The notes below the pieces were generated by a model. It searched no databases. It was not told the origin of the DNA and worked only from the letters and a program-made list of their open reading frames with translations. From Betaproteobacteria bacterium (GTDB lineage Bacteria; Pseudomonadota; Gammaproteobacteria; Burkholderiales; Methylophilaceae): a stretch of 64,000 nucleotides of DNA. The position numbers and the translations under genes were made by a program. The stretch is taken from positions 31,606 through 95,605 of the forward strand of contig VGIC01000003.1 of assembly GCA_016867975.1 (NCBI GenBank). Direction: 5' to 3'. This document shows, piece after piece, positions 1 through 9,110 of this stretch (position 1 is the stretch's first letter; the number at the start of each line of letters is the position of its first letter).

Positions 1-631
1 GGGGTTGTTTTTTGAGTAGCAGCGTGCCGCGATGCATATTGAATGCAGTATAAGTGCCAAGATTGCCTAGCACGCCGATGGTGCCGGCAATCATACGGCT
101 GGCACAGTAATCGCCAGCATTGCCTTCAATGAGGATTAAGCCGCGGCGCATCTGGTCGCCCACGCGGTCACCTGCGTTTCCTTTTACAATCACTGTACCG
201 CCTAACATCCCTTTGCGAGAGCCGTCTGTACCCGCGCCCAGGAAATCTCCAGTATTGCCATGAATCGTGATTAAGCCGCTACGCATTGAGCAGGCGACAA
301 ACGCTGCTGTATTGCCTTTGCAGTCGATTTTGCCGTTTTTGAGGTGATATCCTAAATATGCGCCGGCATCGCCCTCAACGGTAATCTGCCCGCTGGTCAT
401 GTTAGCGCCGATATAGTCGAGTTTGTCAGTAGCATTCTGAAAAATGATGTGCTCACAATCATTGCCGCTGATGTGAAATAACTCACCTGCTGTGACGGAG
501 CTGTTGCCGTATTCTAAGTTGATTTTCGCGATGTCTTGCGCCGACTTTCCTGCCAGTGTATTAGGTGTAAGCGGGCTGCAATTGACAGAGAATTGTGGCG
601 TTTGTTTTAATTTAAAAGTGAGTGCGCTCAT
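1..631 (-). CDS. fhcC: Formyltransferase/hydrolase complex subunit C (partial, 3' end outside window)
   Basis: Subunit C of the Fhc complex, which converts formyl-tetrahydromethanopterin to formate in methylotrophs. The reverse-strand reading frame opens with MSALTFKLKQ and then shows the repeated glycine-rich pattern of the FwdC/GltB C-terminal fold, for example GDAGAYLGY, GNTGDFLGAGTDG and GNAGDRVGDQMRRG, about one repeat per 19 residues. This makes a right-handed parallel beta-helix. About 210 codons are present and the gene runs off the left edge. Its ATG overlaps the fhcD stop as ATGA (628-631), so the two are translationally coupled. It is the last gene of fhcBADC within the window. Confidence 0.9.
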   Translation of the reverse strand, partial: MSALTFKLKQTPQFSVNCSPLTPNTLAGKSAQDIAKINLEYGNSSVTAGELFHISGNDCEHIIFQNATDKLDYIGANMTSGQITVEGDAGAYLGYHLKNGKIDCKGNTAAFVACSMRSGLITIHGNTGDFLGAGTDGSRKGMLGGTVIVKGNAGDRVGDQMRRGLILIEGNAGDYCASRMIAGTIGVLGNLGTYTAFNMHRGTLLLKKQP

Positions 632-1536
632 GATTGGCTGCTATTCAAAATATCACGCAGTTTGAAAAGGTGTGGACCTAGCTTGCCGCCATAATTACCA
701 GCTGAGATGCGTTTTACCCCGCTCGCTTCACCCAATTGGCAAATGGCTTCTATCCCCACTTTCATGGAGCGCGCGATATCTTCAAAGGTTAAACCATCAA
801 TCACGATTTCCATTACGCTTTCAATTTCGGGGGATAGTTCGCTATGGGTTACGCCCTTTAGGGTCGGGCAGAATGCATCGTTGGTGGATGCGAACATGGT
901 TTTGTATTGACTGCCGACTTTTGAGCCAGAACGCACTACACCGCCTGGAAATGGCATGATGACATTGCGAATCTGCTTCATGGCCTCGATTGCGGTTTCG
1001 GCTGCAGCCAGTGCTTCTGGCTGTGAAGTCGCTAAAATCAAAAAGTTGCCACCACCAATGGCACGCACCATGCCCGTGGTTTCCTCTGTCAGAAATTCAC
1101 CATCCATCACAGGAATACGCCAGTAGCGTTTGCCATCAATCAGCTTTGAGGTTTGGAAGCCATCACCGAAATAGCGCAGATGTTTACCTAGGCTGATTTT
1201 GTCCTCAGAATCAATGCCTGCAAAAGCCGCAGCTGTCGGGCAGGTGAGGATACATTGCCCCATGCGGGTTTCCAGTTGTTGCATCAACACTTTGCTGCCC
1301 ATAGCGAACATCAGGATGCTGATGCCAGGTCTTCCATCTGGTGTCTCTTCTGCAGACATTTCGCGCTCGATGCCCGCTTCAACGCCACAACCAATGACGG
1401 AAGTTGCAAAGCCGGTCATGGCATTAGCGGCGTTGTAAGCCCATTTGTGATTTTGAGCGGTAATAATGACCCTTGTGCCACGCATATTGAATGCTTCAGC
1501 AAAGGTATCGTCGATTTGTATGCCGTTAATGATCAT
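628..1536 (-). CDS. fhcD: Formylmethanofuran:tetrahydromethanopterin formyltransferase
   Basis: 302 residues, the usual length for bacterial Ftr/FhcD. It transfers the formyl group between tetrahydromethanopterin and methanofuran (methylofuran in bacteria) within the cytoplasmic Fhc complex. The N-terminus INGIQIDDTFAEAFNMRGTR and the segment VIGCGVEAGIE are typical of the family. A second conserved stretch is GGGNFLILATSQPEALAAAE. The start overlaps the fhcA stop (ATGA at 1533-1536) and the stop overlaps the fhcC start, so the genes lie in one tightly coupled operon. Nothing in the sequence suggests inactivation. Confidence 0.95.
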   Translation of the reverse strand: MIINGIQIDDTFAEAFNMRGTRVIITAQNHKWAYNAANAMTGFATSVIGCGVEAGIEREMSAEETPDGRPGISILMFAMGSKVLMQQLETRMGQCILTCPTAAAFAGIDSEDKISLGKHLRYFGDGFQTSKLIDGKRYWRIPVMDGEFLTEETTGMVRAIGGGNFLILATSQPEALAAAETAIEAMKQIRNVIMPFPGGVVRSGSKVGSQYKTMFASTNDAFCPTLKGVTHSELSPEIESVMEIVIDGLTFEDIARSMKVGIEAICQLGEASGVKRISAGNYGGKLGPHLFKLRDILNSSQS

Positions 1537-3215
1537 GATTTTTTCTGGTTTGTAATGATTTTTCCACGGCCGTCGTCACTGATTTCATCGTCAGCAATCT
1601 TAAAGTTGCCAACTTGCATGGTCAGGTATTTGTCGAAGTAGCTTTGCAGGTCTTTCTCTATGGTGGTGTCGAACGATGGTTTTGCCGTGTGTGTTGCGCC
1701 CCATACCACTTTGCTGACTTTGCCGTCTTTTACGACCAGTTCGCCATTTTTGAATACATAATCAGGTTTGGCAAACATGGCCTCGCGGTCCGGTTGATCT
1801 GTGTAAACGGTGATGTCCGCTTGAGCGCCAAATCCAAGATGTCCGCAGTCATTCAGGCCAATCAGTTTCGCAGCACCGGCGCGTGTCATGATGGCAATCT
1901 CGTATAGAGTATATTCACGTTCCAGGCTGGTGAGGTTGCTCATTGCCTGCGCATCTAAATTCAGCTTGGCGAAGGCATCGTTTCTGAAGGTCTTATCCAT
2001 TAACAGGCGGATCAGATGCGGATAGCTCGTGAATGGCGCACCGTTGGGGTGATCGGTGGTTAAGAAGATGCGCCATGGGTCTTCTACGCTTAAGAATAGC
2101 TCAAGGCCAATCGCCCATTGCAATGCGTTCACGTAATTCTGGTCGCGATATTTGAATGGCACCACGCCACAGCCGGCATCGCACTCGATGTCCATGATCA
2201 CTGATTTTTTCGGGTTGGCATGTTTGGCATTGAGGTGCTGCATCATGGTATCACCGGAAGCCGTCACGGTCTGGTTGAACAGAATCTGGCCGACATCTGC
2301 TGTGATATGTTTGTTCTTATTCAATGCTTCAGCGATCTGCGCCGCAGCAGATGAGAATTTCTTGTCACCCTCAGTGCCGTAACTGTGAAACTGAATGTGT
2401 GTCAGGTGCATTGGCAAGCCGTCGCTTGCGCCCATGGTATTCAGCGTGGTTTCAAAGTTACCAGCGACGCCCAAATTGTTGCAGTGTACATGCAGGGGCT
2501 TTGCAATCCCCAGTTCGTGTACGGCACGGCTCAGACGTTGTAGAATCTCGCGTGGGGAGACTTGGTAATGCACGTTGTTCTCATCCAAATCCTGCTTGCG
2601 CTGATTGAATTTGAACGCGTTGATGCCGCCAGGATTGACCACTTTGATGCCAATCGCCTGAGTGGCATGCAGTATCCATGCGACATAGTCATTGATGGTT
2701 TTTTGGTCTGCTTTCTGGCTAATCAGTCGCAGGAAATAGTCATCATTCCCCAGCATGGCGTAACCACCCTTATCAATCATGGGGGTGTCGCCCATTTCCA
2801 AGTGCGCCTGACGTGCATTTGCCGGTAATATGGCAGGTTCGAATGCAGCGGTATAGCCCATTTCAATGTATCTAAATCCTGTATCGGTGGCGCTGGGCAC
2901 TGCGTGATGGCTGCAATGTGGCGTGCAGATATGTACTTCATGATCGGTTGAATTCTTGATTTCCTGCAGCTGTTTCTGTTGATACTCTGGCAACATCATT
3001 CGGGCGATGTTCATCTTGCCACCACCGATGTGGCTGTGCATATCAATCGCACCCGCCATCACGACCTTTCCTTTGAGGTCATAGGTCTGGCTGATTTTTG
3101 CCTCATCCATTGGTTTGGGAACGATGCGCCCTTGATGGATGTAGATATCTTCCACCACGCCATCTTTGACATGGGCTGGGTCATAAATCCTGCCATTTTT
3201 CAGTAGGGTAATCAT
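1533..3215 (-). CDS. fhcA: Formyltransferase/hydrolase complex subunit A (FwdA-type amidohydrolase)
   Basis: 560 residues, homologous to the FwdA/FmdA subunit of archaeal formylmethanofuran dehydrogenase. It is a metal-dependent amidohydrolase: the early DMHSHIGGG motif supplies metal-binding histidines and further ligands lie in PLHVHCNN and TTDHPNGAPF. In the bacterial complex this subunit hydrolyses the formyl group to formate. The C-terminal part (FGAQADITVYTD onwards) is the usual amidohydrolase beta-sandwich closure. It sits between fhcB (46 bp upstream) and fhcD (ATGA overlap). Confidence 0.95.
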   Translation of the reverse strand: MITLLKNGRIYDPAHVKDGVVEDIYIHQGRIVPKPMDEAKISQTYDLKGKVVMAGAIDMHSHIGGGKMNIARMMLPEYQQKQLQEIKNSTDHEVHICTPHCSHHAVPSATDTGFRYIEMGYTAAFEPAILPANARQAHLEMGDTPMIDKGGYAMLGNDDYFLRLISQKADQKTINDYVAWILHATQAIGIKVVNPGGINAFKFNQRKQDLDENNVHYQVSPREILQRLSRAVHELGIAKPLHVHCNNLGVAGNFETTLNTMGASDGLPMHLTHIQFHSYGTEGDKKFSSAAAQIAEALNKNKHITADVGQILFNQTVTASGDTMMQHLNAKHANPKKSVIMDIECDAGCGVVPFKYRDQNYVNALQWAIGLELFLSVEDPWRIFLTTDHPNGAPFTSYPHLIRLLMDKTFRNDAFAKLNLDAQAMSNLTSLEREYTLYEIAIMTRAGAAKLIGLNDCGHLGFGAQADITVYTDQPDREAMFAKPDYVFKNGELVVKDGKVSKVVWGATHTAKPSFDTTIEKDLQSYFDKYLTMQVGNFKIADDEISDDGRGKIITNQKKS

Positions 3216-3261
3216 GCTTTATACATACTCACCTTAATCTAGGCTCACTTTAAATCAGCGC

Positions 3262-4554
3262 TTACTTTTCAACACTTGAAAGTGCCGCTTCAATTTGGTG
3301 AATTACATCGCTCAATTTAGGCAGTTGGCTATCACGTAACTTTTTCAATGGCAGCGTGATTGAGCTATCCAGTCGGAACATCAGTCCGATATGGTCAATG
3401 CCCGGAACACCCACCGGAATGAACACCTCCGGCTGGCGCTCAAATTTTGTAGCAGGGTGGCCAATGACAATGGTCGGCGCGGTTGTTGCAGGCGGTGAAT
3501 GTGGATTAAAGGTGCTGACCCACAGCAAGGCATCGCTGCTACTTGCTAATTTGTCGGTTGATAAATGATAGGTGTCATATTCCGGCTTGCCATCTACATA
3601 ACGGTTTCTGGTTGGGTAGCCACTTAGCCAGGTGCTGGTGTTGTTGACAGAAGAGTCACCATCGCCGGAGTTAAGCGGTAGGCCAGCTGCGCGTGTGCTT
3701 TCGTTCAGCAGGTTAATGAGCTGAGTGATGCTTTGAATCGTTAATTCAGCATGTGAGAATTTAAAACTGCTGGCTGACCAAACAATCACGGCATATTTTG
3801 CCGCTTTTAATTGATTTACCAAAGCCATTAGTGTGGCAACACTCACGCCACCCGCAGATTCTTCTTTGATTTTTTTGTTATTTAACTTGTTGTTTAATAG
3901 GGCATTAAGCGCGTTGATGATTTCGGGAAGTTTGTCTGCGTTCGCATCAATCACGGTGGGCGCTGTGCCGTTTGGTGAAGTGCCAGCTTTGGTTTTTTCT
4001 GCGGGAACACCCAGGTAAATGACTTCTGGCGTTGGTTTGTGGAACAGGCTTTCAGTGTTCCAAACCGCTTTCTCAAAAAAGCGGGGGTGGCTGGTGGCGA
4101 TGTCAGTACCAATGGCCAGAATCACATCGGCGCGATTTTTTACTTCAGCTAGTGTGGTGGTGAGCCAACCGTCATTTTGCATGGTTAAGGTGTTGCGCAC
4201 GGTCGAGTCGCTGTGCATGTGGTCTAGTGTGGCGTTGGTTTTTTCTGCCAAATGCATCAGCGAACGCATGCCTTGCACCTCGGTGCCCAATCCTGCAAAT
4301 AGTGCTGATTTGCTATTACTTAGCAGGTGGGCGGCCGCCTTGATTGCGGTGTCCAGATTACATGGCTTGCCAGCTAGGGTGGGTGATGCACCAATATTGT
4401 CATTAAAAGACTGCTCAAAGAATTGAATCGCTTTGCTGCAGCCATTTTTCACATTAACAGCAGTCTCGGCGTTGGGTATTATGTCGTCGCATAACAAGCC
4501 GCAAGCAGGGCAGGTGGTGGTGGTTGGTAGGGTGGAGTTTGAGAGATTACTCAT
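3262..4554 (-). CDS. fhcB: Formyltransferase/hydrolase complex subunit B (FwdB-like)
   Basis: 430 residues and the first gene of fhcBADC. It is related to the molybdopterin subunit FwdB/FmdB. The N-terminal CPACGLLCDDI resembles the iron-sulfur motif of the archaeal protein, with a further Cys in NGCSKAIQFF. At the place where archaeal FwdB has its metal-binding Cys or Sec, this protein reads HSDSTVRNTLTMQNDG with no cysteine. That agrees with the known loss of dehydrogenase activity in bacterial Fhc, where this subunit is probably structural. The family assignment is firm; the lost-ligand reading rests on a mental alignment. Confidence 0.9.
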   Translation of the reverse strand: MSNLSNSTLPTTTTCPACGLLCDDIIPNAETAVNVKNGCSKAIQFFEQSFNDNIGASPTLAGKPCNLDTAIKAAAHLLSNSKSALFAGLGTEVQGMRSLMHLAEKTNATLDHMHSDSTVRNTLTMQNDGWLTTTLAEVKNRADVILAIGTDIATSHPRFFEKAVWNTESLFHKPTPEVIYLGVPAEKTKAGTSPNGTAPTVIDANADKLPEIINALNALLNNKLNNKKIKEESAGGVSVATLMALVNQLKAAKYAVIVWSASSFKFSHAELTIQSITQLINLLNESTRAAGLPLNSGDGDSSVNNTSTWLSGYPTRNRYVDGKPEYDTYHLSTDKLASSSDALLWVSTFNPHSPPATTAPTIVIGHPATKFERQPEVFIPVGVPGIDHIGLMFRLDSSITLPLKKLRDSQLPKLSDVIHQIEAALSSVEK

Positions 4555-4605
4555 GTGGATGTCAGTATGCGCTTTCAGCCATTCTAATCATAATTTACCG
4601 GTACC

Positions 4606-4759
4606 ATACCATAAAAAGCTGGTTTATTTTAAGCGTTAAATAACGGAGTTTTTATACCTTTACCTAGAATTGCCGTAGGTCTTTATCATAAATTGGCGGT
4701 TTCTAGTAATAAACGCACTTATGTGCTGAGATACCTTAAAAGTCGGTTTATTTTAAGTG
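4606..4759 (+). repeat. Direct repeat pair in the fhcB-ndk intergenic region
   Basis: Two near-identical copies of about 30 bp lie at 4606-4635 and 4731-4759, both containing GGTTTATTTTAAG preceded by ATACC and an A-rich stretch. They are 125 bp apart in the 259-bp spacer between the divergent genes fhcB and ndk. Between them is a small hairpin, GCAC-TTAT-GTGC (around 4716-4727). They could be paired binding sites for a regulator or footprints of an insertion; the sequence alone does not decide. Confidence 0.6.
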
Positions 4760-4813
4760 CCAAAAATGGTATTTTATCGCCTTTTCAATGTGTTAACTTT
4801 AAATGGAGTAATT

Positions 4814-5218
4814 ATGGCTGTTCAACGTACGCTTTCTATCATCAAACCTGATGCAGTTGCAAAAAATGTCATCGGGAAAATCTACACACGTTTTGAAAAC
4901 GCTGGTTTGAAAATTGTGGCTGCAAAAATGGCGCAATTGACACAAGCTGAAGCTGAAGGTTTCTACGCTGTGCATAAAGAGCGTCCTTTCTTTGCTGATT
5001 TGGTTAAGTTCATGGTTTCTGGCCCAGTGATGATTCAGGCGTTAGAGGGCGAAAATGCGGTACAGGTTAACCGTGATTTGATGGGCGCAACTAACCCTAA
5101 AGAGGCTGCTGCAGGGACTATCCGCGCTGACTTTGCTGAAAGCATTGACGCTAATGCAGTGCATGGTTCAGATTCAGCTGAGAATGCGGCGATCGAAATC
5201 AAATACTTCTTTGGTTAA
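4814..5218 (+). CDS. ndk: Nucleoside diphosphate kinase
   Basis: 134 residues. It transfers the gamma-phosphate from ATP to nucleoside diphosphates through a phosphohistidine. The N-terminal [11 protein letters not shown] and the active-site NAVHGSDS with the catalytic histidine are both present. An upstream in-frame ATG at 4757 exists, but the start at 4814 is preferred: it is preceded by GGAG at 4805-4808 and begins the family's conserved sequence. The C-terminus stops at EIKYFFG, several residues shorter than the usual 141 to 143. Ndk opens the standard betaproteobacterial ndk-rlmN block. Confidence 0.96.
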   Translation: MAVQRTLSIIKPDAVAKNVIGKIYTRFENAGLKIVAAKMAQLTQAEAEGFYAVHKERPFFADLVKFMVSGPVMIQALEGENAVQVNRDLMGATNPKEAAAGTIRADFAESIDANAVHGSDSAENAAIEIKYFFG

Positions 5219-5251
5219 TAATCCAATCTTCGTCATTATGCTTTGTTGCTT

Positions 5252-5304
5252 ACAAAAAATGATTTCCTTACATACTATCTGTATGCCGCGTCATCATTTT
5301 TTGT
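5252..5304. repeat. Nested inverted repeat downstream of ndk
   Basis: Perfect 12-bp arms, ACAAAAAATGAT (5252-5263) and its complement (5293-5304), enclose a second hairpin CATAC-TATCT-GTATG (5271-5285). It lies 33 bp after the ndk stop. It may act as a transcription terminator or RNA-stabilising structure, or be a small palindromic repeat. It has no classical GC-rich stem followed by a T tract in either direction. Confidence 0.6.
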
Positions 5305-5400
5305 GCGCGCCTAGCCTAATTTAGAAGCTTGAATTATTTAGATGGGCTTACCGTATTTCTAAGAATACCTAAAAAATGCTTAATTCGAGATGCAATGTCA

Positions 5401-5560
5401 GGCGCACGGAACACAGAAGCGAGAAAACCAACGTAGTGTTTCGGCGTAGGCTAATATCGCGAAGCGATGTTAAGCGTAGCGGCCAGAGCCACAGTATGTG
5501 GTTATACGGCGAGGTTGCGAGTACCACGCAACGCAGCAGTGCGCTCAAAGTAAGTGTTTT
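5401..5560 (+). other. Hairpin-rich leader immediately upstream of rlmN
   Basis: The 353-bp spacer between ndk and rlmN has no convincing gene. Its 3' part holds a run of hairpins. One is a stem around 5451-5476, GCTAATATCGC-GAA-GCGATGTTAAGC, with a single bulged A. Others are CCACA-GTA-TGTGG (5489-5501) and GTTGCG-7 nt-CGCAAC (5514-5532). A 67-codon frame through the region is very basic and looks like translated repeat, not protein. The block ends at the rlmN Shine-Dalgarno sequence. It could be a structured 5' leader or a composite of short palindromic repeats. Confidence 0.5.
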
Positions 5561-5571
5561 GGAGGTGCTCT

Positions 5572-6675
5572 TTGGTTAATCTGCTCAACTTTAATCAGCC
5601 CCAACTCGCTCAGTGGTTCGTGGAGCATGGCGAAAAGCCATTTCGCGCCAAGCAGTTGATGCGGTGGATGCACCATTTTGGGGTGCATGATTTTGAGCAG
5701 ATGACCGATATTGCTAAAAGTCTGCGCGAGAAACTTGCAAAAGAGGCAGAGATTGTTCTGCCTATCGTGCAGCATGAACAAATATCCAATGATGGAACTC
5801 GCAAGTGGTTGATTGGCGCCGATGCTGCCAATAGCATCGAGACAGTGTTTATTCCTGAAGATGATCGTGGCACTTTGTGTGTTTCGAGTCAGGTGGGCTG
5901 TGCGCTGGAGTGTACGTTCTGTTCGACTGGGCGTCAGGGTTTTAACCGTAACCTGAGTGTCTCTGAAATCATTGGTCAGTTGGCCATTGCCGACAAGTCA
6001 CTACGCCAGGAGGCGGGCTATGATATGCTGTCTGCCAATGACCGTATCATCAGTAATGTGGTGATGATGGGCATGGGTGAGCCCTTGGCTAATTACGATA
6101 ATGTTGTGACTGCCATGCAGATCATGTTGGATGACAGTGCGTATGGACTGAGTCGCCGCCGAGTGACGCTATCAACCAGCGGGCTGGTGCCAGCGATGGA
6201 TAGGCTGAAAGAAGATTGCCCTGTAGCATTGGCCGTATCGCTACATGCGCCCAATGATGCGCTACGTGATGTGATTGTGCCCATCAACAAAAAATATCCG
6301 CTTAAAGAATTGATGGCGGCATGTCATCGCTACCTTGAGAAAGCACCGCGTGATTTCGTCACGTTTGAATATGTGATGCTGGATGAGGTGAATGATACCG
6401 TTGAGCATGCACATCAATTGCTGGAATTGGTCAAAAATGTTCCATGTAAATTTAATTTAATTCCGTTCAATCCTTTTCCTAATAGTGGTTACGATGCATC
6501 GAGACCTAGTCATATACGCGTGTTTCGTGATATTTTGATGCAGGCGGGGCATGTGGTGACCATTCGCAAGACGCGAGGCGAGGATATTGATGCTGCTTGT
6601 GGTCAGTTGGCAGGTAAGGTGTTGGATAAAACAAAACGCAGCTCTAAATACATTGCAATTGAGGCTGTTGAATGA
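5572..6675 (+). CDS. rlmN: Dual-specificity 23S rRNA A2503 / tRNA A37 methyltransferase
   Basis: Radical SAM methyltransferase that methylates C2 of adenine in 23S rRNA and in certain tRNAs. The iron-sulfur binding CTFCSTG with the upstream conserved Cys in GCALEC is clear, as are [10 protein letters not shown] and the C-terminal [17 protein letters not shown] carrying the second catalytic cysteine. The TTG at 5572 is chosen as start because GGAGGT lies at 5561-5566 with a 5-nt spacer and the protein then begins MVNLLNF (367 residues). The longer frame from 5554 would place the start before that ribosome-binding site. The stop overlaps the next small ORF as ATGA. Confidence 0.94.
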   Translation: MVNLLNFNQPQLAQWFVEHGEKPFRAKQLMRWMHHFGVHDFEQMTDIAKSLREKLAKEAEIVLPIVQHEQISNDGTRKWLIGADAANSIETVFIPEDDRGTLCVSSQVGCALECTFCSTGRQGFNRNLSVSEIIGQLAIADKSLRQEAGYDMLSANDRIISNVVMMGMGEPLANYDNVVTAMQIMLDDSAYGLSRRRVTLSTSGLVPAMDRLKEDCPVALAVSLHAPNDALRDVIVPINKKYPLKELMAACHRYLEKAPRDFVTFEYVMLDEVNDTVEHAHQLLELVKNVPCKFNLIPFNPFPNSGYDASRPSHIRVFRDILMQAGHVVTIRKTRGEDIDAACGQLAGKVLDKTKRSSKYIAIEAVE

Positions 6676-6773
6676 ATAAAACGAAAATGAGAGACTTTTT
6701 CTTGGTTGTTCAAATTGAGCACGCAGTTGGCAATGACGGTGAGGTCTTGTTTGTAGGTCAGAGCGAGCGTTAG
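6672..6773 (+). CDS. 33-residue micro-ORF in the place usually held by pilF
   Basis: A 34-codon frame begins at the ATGA overlap with the rlmN stop and ends in TAG at 6771-6773, whose last base is shared with a GTG two codons into the rodZ start region. The predicted peptide, [20 protein letters not shown] and a short tail ending GQSER, has no domain I recognise. In many Betaproteobacteria the type IV pilus protein PilF/PilW lies between rlmN and rodZ. This ORF could be what is left after an internal deletion, or a new coupling peptide. The perfect start-stop overlaps are the only support for translation. Confidence 0.4.
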   Translation: MNKTKMRDFFLVVQIEHAVGNDGEVLFVGQSER

Positions 6774-6775
6774 TG

Positions 6776-7792
6776 ATGGTGACGGCAGAGGATAGAGATG
6801 CAGCTGAGCAACCCATAGGTCAGGCGCAATCATTGGCGCCATTAGGCGAGGTGTTGTTGTCGGCGAGGCTGGCAAAAAAACTCTCGCTGAAAGATGTTTC
6901 TGATAGCCTGCGTTATAGCGTACGTCAAATCGAGGCGCTGGAGAATAATGATTTTTCAACCTTGCCAGAACCGATGATCACGCGAGGTTTTATCAGAAAT
7001 TATGCCCGCTATTTGGCTTTAGATGCGGAACCCCTATTGGCGAGCTACCGTGTTTGTGTGCCTGATGTTTTACATCATGAGGTTTCGGTTAAGTCCACGG
7101 TGAAAGGAGTGAGTTTCACTCGTGAAAGCCAGCCATGGATACGGTATATTTTATTAAGTAGTATCGTGGTGGTGTTTTTGATTGCATGGTTATTTTATGT
7201 AAACAATCCCCCTAAACCAGCCGATTCTGATGTTCCACAAGTGGCCCCACCTCCTAAAGCGATAGCTGAGCCGATGCCAGCCGCTGAAATGCAACTGCCT
7301 GAACCGGCGCTACCGATGGCGGAGCGCATGGCTACAGAAGCAACGGTTGAAACAAATCAGGCGAACGCCCAGGGTGAGTCCGTGTCATCTAACGCTACAG
7401 AGGTTGTTTCTGAGGGCATTCAGCCAGTGGCATCGGCAGTAAGTAGAAAAGATACGCTCCCTGCTACTCAAACAGCGCAAATGCCAAGCCAATCTGCCCA
7501 GGAATCAGATATTTCGGCAGATCAGCCACCTTTAGATCTGGCTAGGGATGTGGTGAAAAAGAAAGTGAGCATTTCTGTTACGGAAAAGACCTGGGTTAGC
7601 GTTACAGATAGTTCAGGTAAAGTTGTGTTGGAAAAAATGCTTGTAGCTGGCTCGATGGAGAACTTTGACGCGACACCACCACTCAATGTGGTGGTGGGAA
7701 ATGCAAAGGCGACAAAACTTACGTTTGCCACGCAGTCGGTTGATTTAACGACCCCAGCAGGAAGCAATGTTGCACGTTTGCGCTTGGAGTAG
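6776..7792 (+). CDS. rodZ: RodZ-like cytoskeletal membrane protein (HTH_25 plus DUF4115)
   Basis: About 338 residues. The N-terminal cytoplasmic HTH_25 domain (LGEVLLSARLAKKLSLKDVS to roughly residue 95) is followed by one transmembrane segment (WIRYILLSSIVVVFLIAWLF, about residue 125). A Pro/Ala/Glu-rich periplasmic linker then leads to a C-terminal DUF4115 beta domain (VSISVTEKTWVSVTDSSGKV). RodZ links MreB to the cell-wall elongation machinery. The start is ATG 6776 or the adjacent GTG 6773. It keeps the conserved position before ispG and ends 3 bp before that start. Confidence 0.88.
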   Translation: MVTAEDRDAAEQPIGQAQSLAPLGEVLLSARLAKKLSLKDVSDSLRYSVRQIEALENNDFSTLPEPMITRGFIRNYARYLALDAEPLLASYRVCVPDVLHHEVSVKSTVKGVSFTRESQPWIRYILLSSIVVVFLIAWLFYVNNPPKPADSDVPQVAPPPKAIAEPMPAAEMQLPEPALPMAERMATEATVETNQANAQGESVSSNATEVVSEGIQPVASAVSRKDTLPATQTAQMPSQSAQESDISADQPPLDLARDVVKKKVSISVTEKTWVSVTDSSGKVVLEKMLVAGSMENFDATPPLNVVVGNAKATKLTFATQSVDLTTPAGSNVARLRLE

Positions 7793-7795
7793 AGG

Positions 7796-9097
7796 TTGAG
7801 TTTGTCTATCAAAAGTCATCCACGTCATACCCTTCAGGTGATGGTTGGTCATGTACCTGTGGGCGGGGGGCTTGCTGGTACACAGCCGGCGCCTGTGGTC
7901 GTGCAGAGCATGACGAATACCGATACAGCTGATGCGGAATCGACCATTAAGCAGGTTTATGAATTGTGGCAGGCGGGGTCTGAGGTAGTGCGTATCACGG
8001 TCAATTCGCCAGAAGCGGCCGCACAAGTAGGTAAGATACGCCGTGGTTTGGATGCATTAGGTTGCAATGTGCCATTAGTGGGAGATTTCCATTTCAACGG
8101 GCATAAGTTGCTGGCTGCCTATCCTGATTGCGCGGAAGCCTTGGCAAAGTACCGTATTAACCCGGGCAACGTGGGTAAGGGCTCTAAGCGTGACGAGCAG
8201 TTTTTCGCCATGATTGAGGCGGCAATCCGTTATAAAAAAGCGGTGCGTATCGGGGTGAATTGGGGGAGTCTGGATCAGGCAAAAATGGCGCAAATGATGG
8301 ATGATAATGCTAAATCGGCTCATCCGTTGTCGGCCGATGCGCTCATGCGAGAAGCCCTAATTCAGTCTGCTTTAGAGAGCGCTCAGCAGGCCGTAGATAT
8401 TGGTCTGTCGCCGAATCAGATTATTATTTCCTGCAAAGTTAGCGATGTGCAGGATTTAGTCAGCGTTTACTCTGATCTTGCAGATCGTTGCGATTATCCA
8501 CTTCATTTGGGGCTGACAGAGGCTGGAATGGGATCGAAAGGTATTGTGGCCTCTACCGCGGCATTGGCGATATTGTTGCAACAGGGAATTGGCAATACCA
8601 TACGCGTTTCATTGACCCCTGAGCCGAATGAGTCTCGAACTAAAGAGGTGGTAGTCGCACAAGAGATTTTGCAGACTATGGGGCTTCGTTCTTTCACACC
8701 TTTAGTCACTGCTTGCCCAGGTTGTGGTCGTACAACTTCAACCTATTTCCAAGAGCTGGCGATGCAGATTCAGAGCTATCTGCGCCATCAGATGCCTGTC
8801 TGGCGCAATCAATATGCAGGAGTGGAGAATATGAGTGTGGCGGTGATGGGCTGTGTGGTCAATGGGCCCGGTGAGTCCAAGCTTGCCAATGTAGGCATCA
8901 GCCTTCCTGGAACCGGTGAAATTCCCGTTGCCCCAGTGTATGTCGATGGTGAGAAGACGGTGACCTTGAAAGGTGATCACGTCGCTCAAGAGTTTCAAGC
9001 GATTATCGAGGCGTATGTGCAAAAGAACTATGCTGAAGGTGGCAGGCTAAGGGTGGTTTCTGCTACAAAAACCATTTCAATTCAATCAGTTGGATAG
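7796..9097 (+). CDS. ispG: 4-hydroxy-3-methylbut-2-enyl-diphosphate synthase
   Basis: 433 residues, the long betaproteobacterial form. It is a cytoplasmic iron-sulfur enzyme of the non-mevalonate isoprenoid pathway. The barrel begins at [18 protein letters not shown]. The iron-sulfur cysteines are seen in TACPGCGRT and [11 protein letters not shown] near the C-terminus. There is no ATG at the 5' end: the start must be TTG at 7796 (3 bp after the rodZ stop) or TTG at 7802, giving [15 protein letters not shown] precedes the first and GAGG the second, so the choice is open. Confidence 0.94.
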   Translation: MSLSIKSHPRHTLQVMVGHVPVGGGLAGTQPAPVVVQSMTNTDTADAESTIKQVYELWQAGSEVVRITVNSPEAAAQVGKIRRGLDALGCNVPLVGDFHFNGHKLLAAYPDCAEALAKYRINPGNVGKGSKRDEQFFAMIEAAIRYKKAVRIGVNWGSLDQAKMAQMMDDNAKSAHPLSADALMREALIQSALESAQQAVDIGLSPNQIIISCKVSDVQDLVSVYSDLADRCDYPLHLGLTEAGMGSKGIVASTAALAILLQQGIGNTIRVSLTPEPNESRTKEVVVAQEILQTMGLRSFTPLVTACPGCGRTTSTYFQELAMQIQSYLRHQMPVWRNQYAGVENMSVAVMGCVVNGPGESKLANVGISLPGTGEIPVAPVYVDGEKTVTLKGDHVAQEFQAIIEAYVQKNYAEGGRLRVVSATKTISIQSVG

Positions 9098-9110
9098 AAT
9101 TTAAAATTTC

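Noticed and set aside
4757..4813. Longer N-terminal form of Ndk starting 19 codons upstream
   Set aside because: The extra residues do not belong to the Ndk family, and GGAG at suitable spacing precedes the ATG at 4814.
5376..5579. 67-codon plus-strand ORF upstream of rlmN
   Set aside because: It is highly basic, runs through a row of hairpins and overlaps the rlmN start; it looks like translated palindromic sequence, not a protein.
6603..6959. Minus-strand ORFs of about 118 codons over rlmN and rodZ
   Set aside because: They are antisense to two well-supported genes and show no family resemblance.
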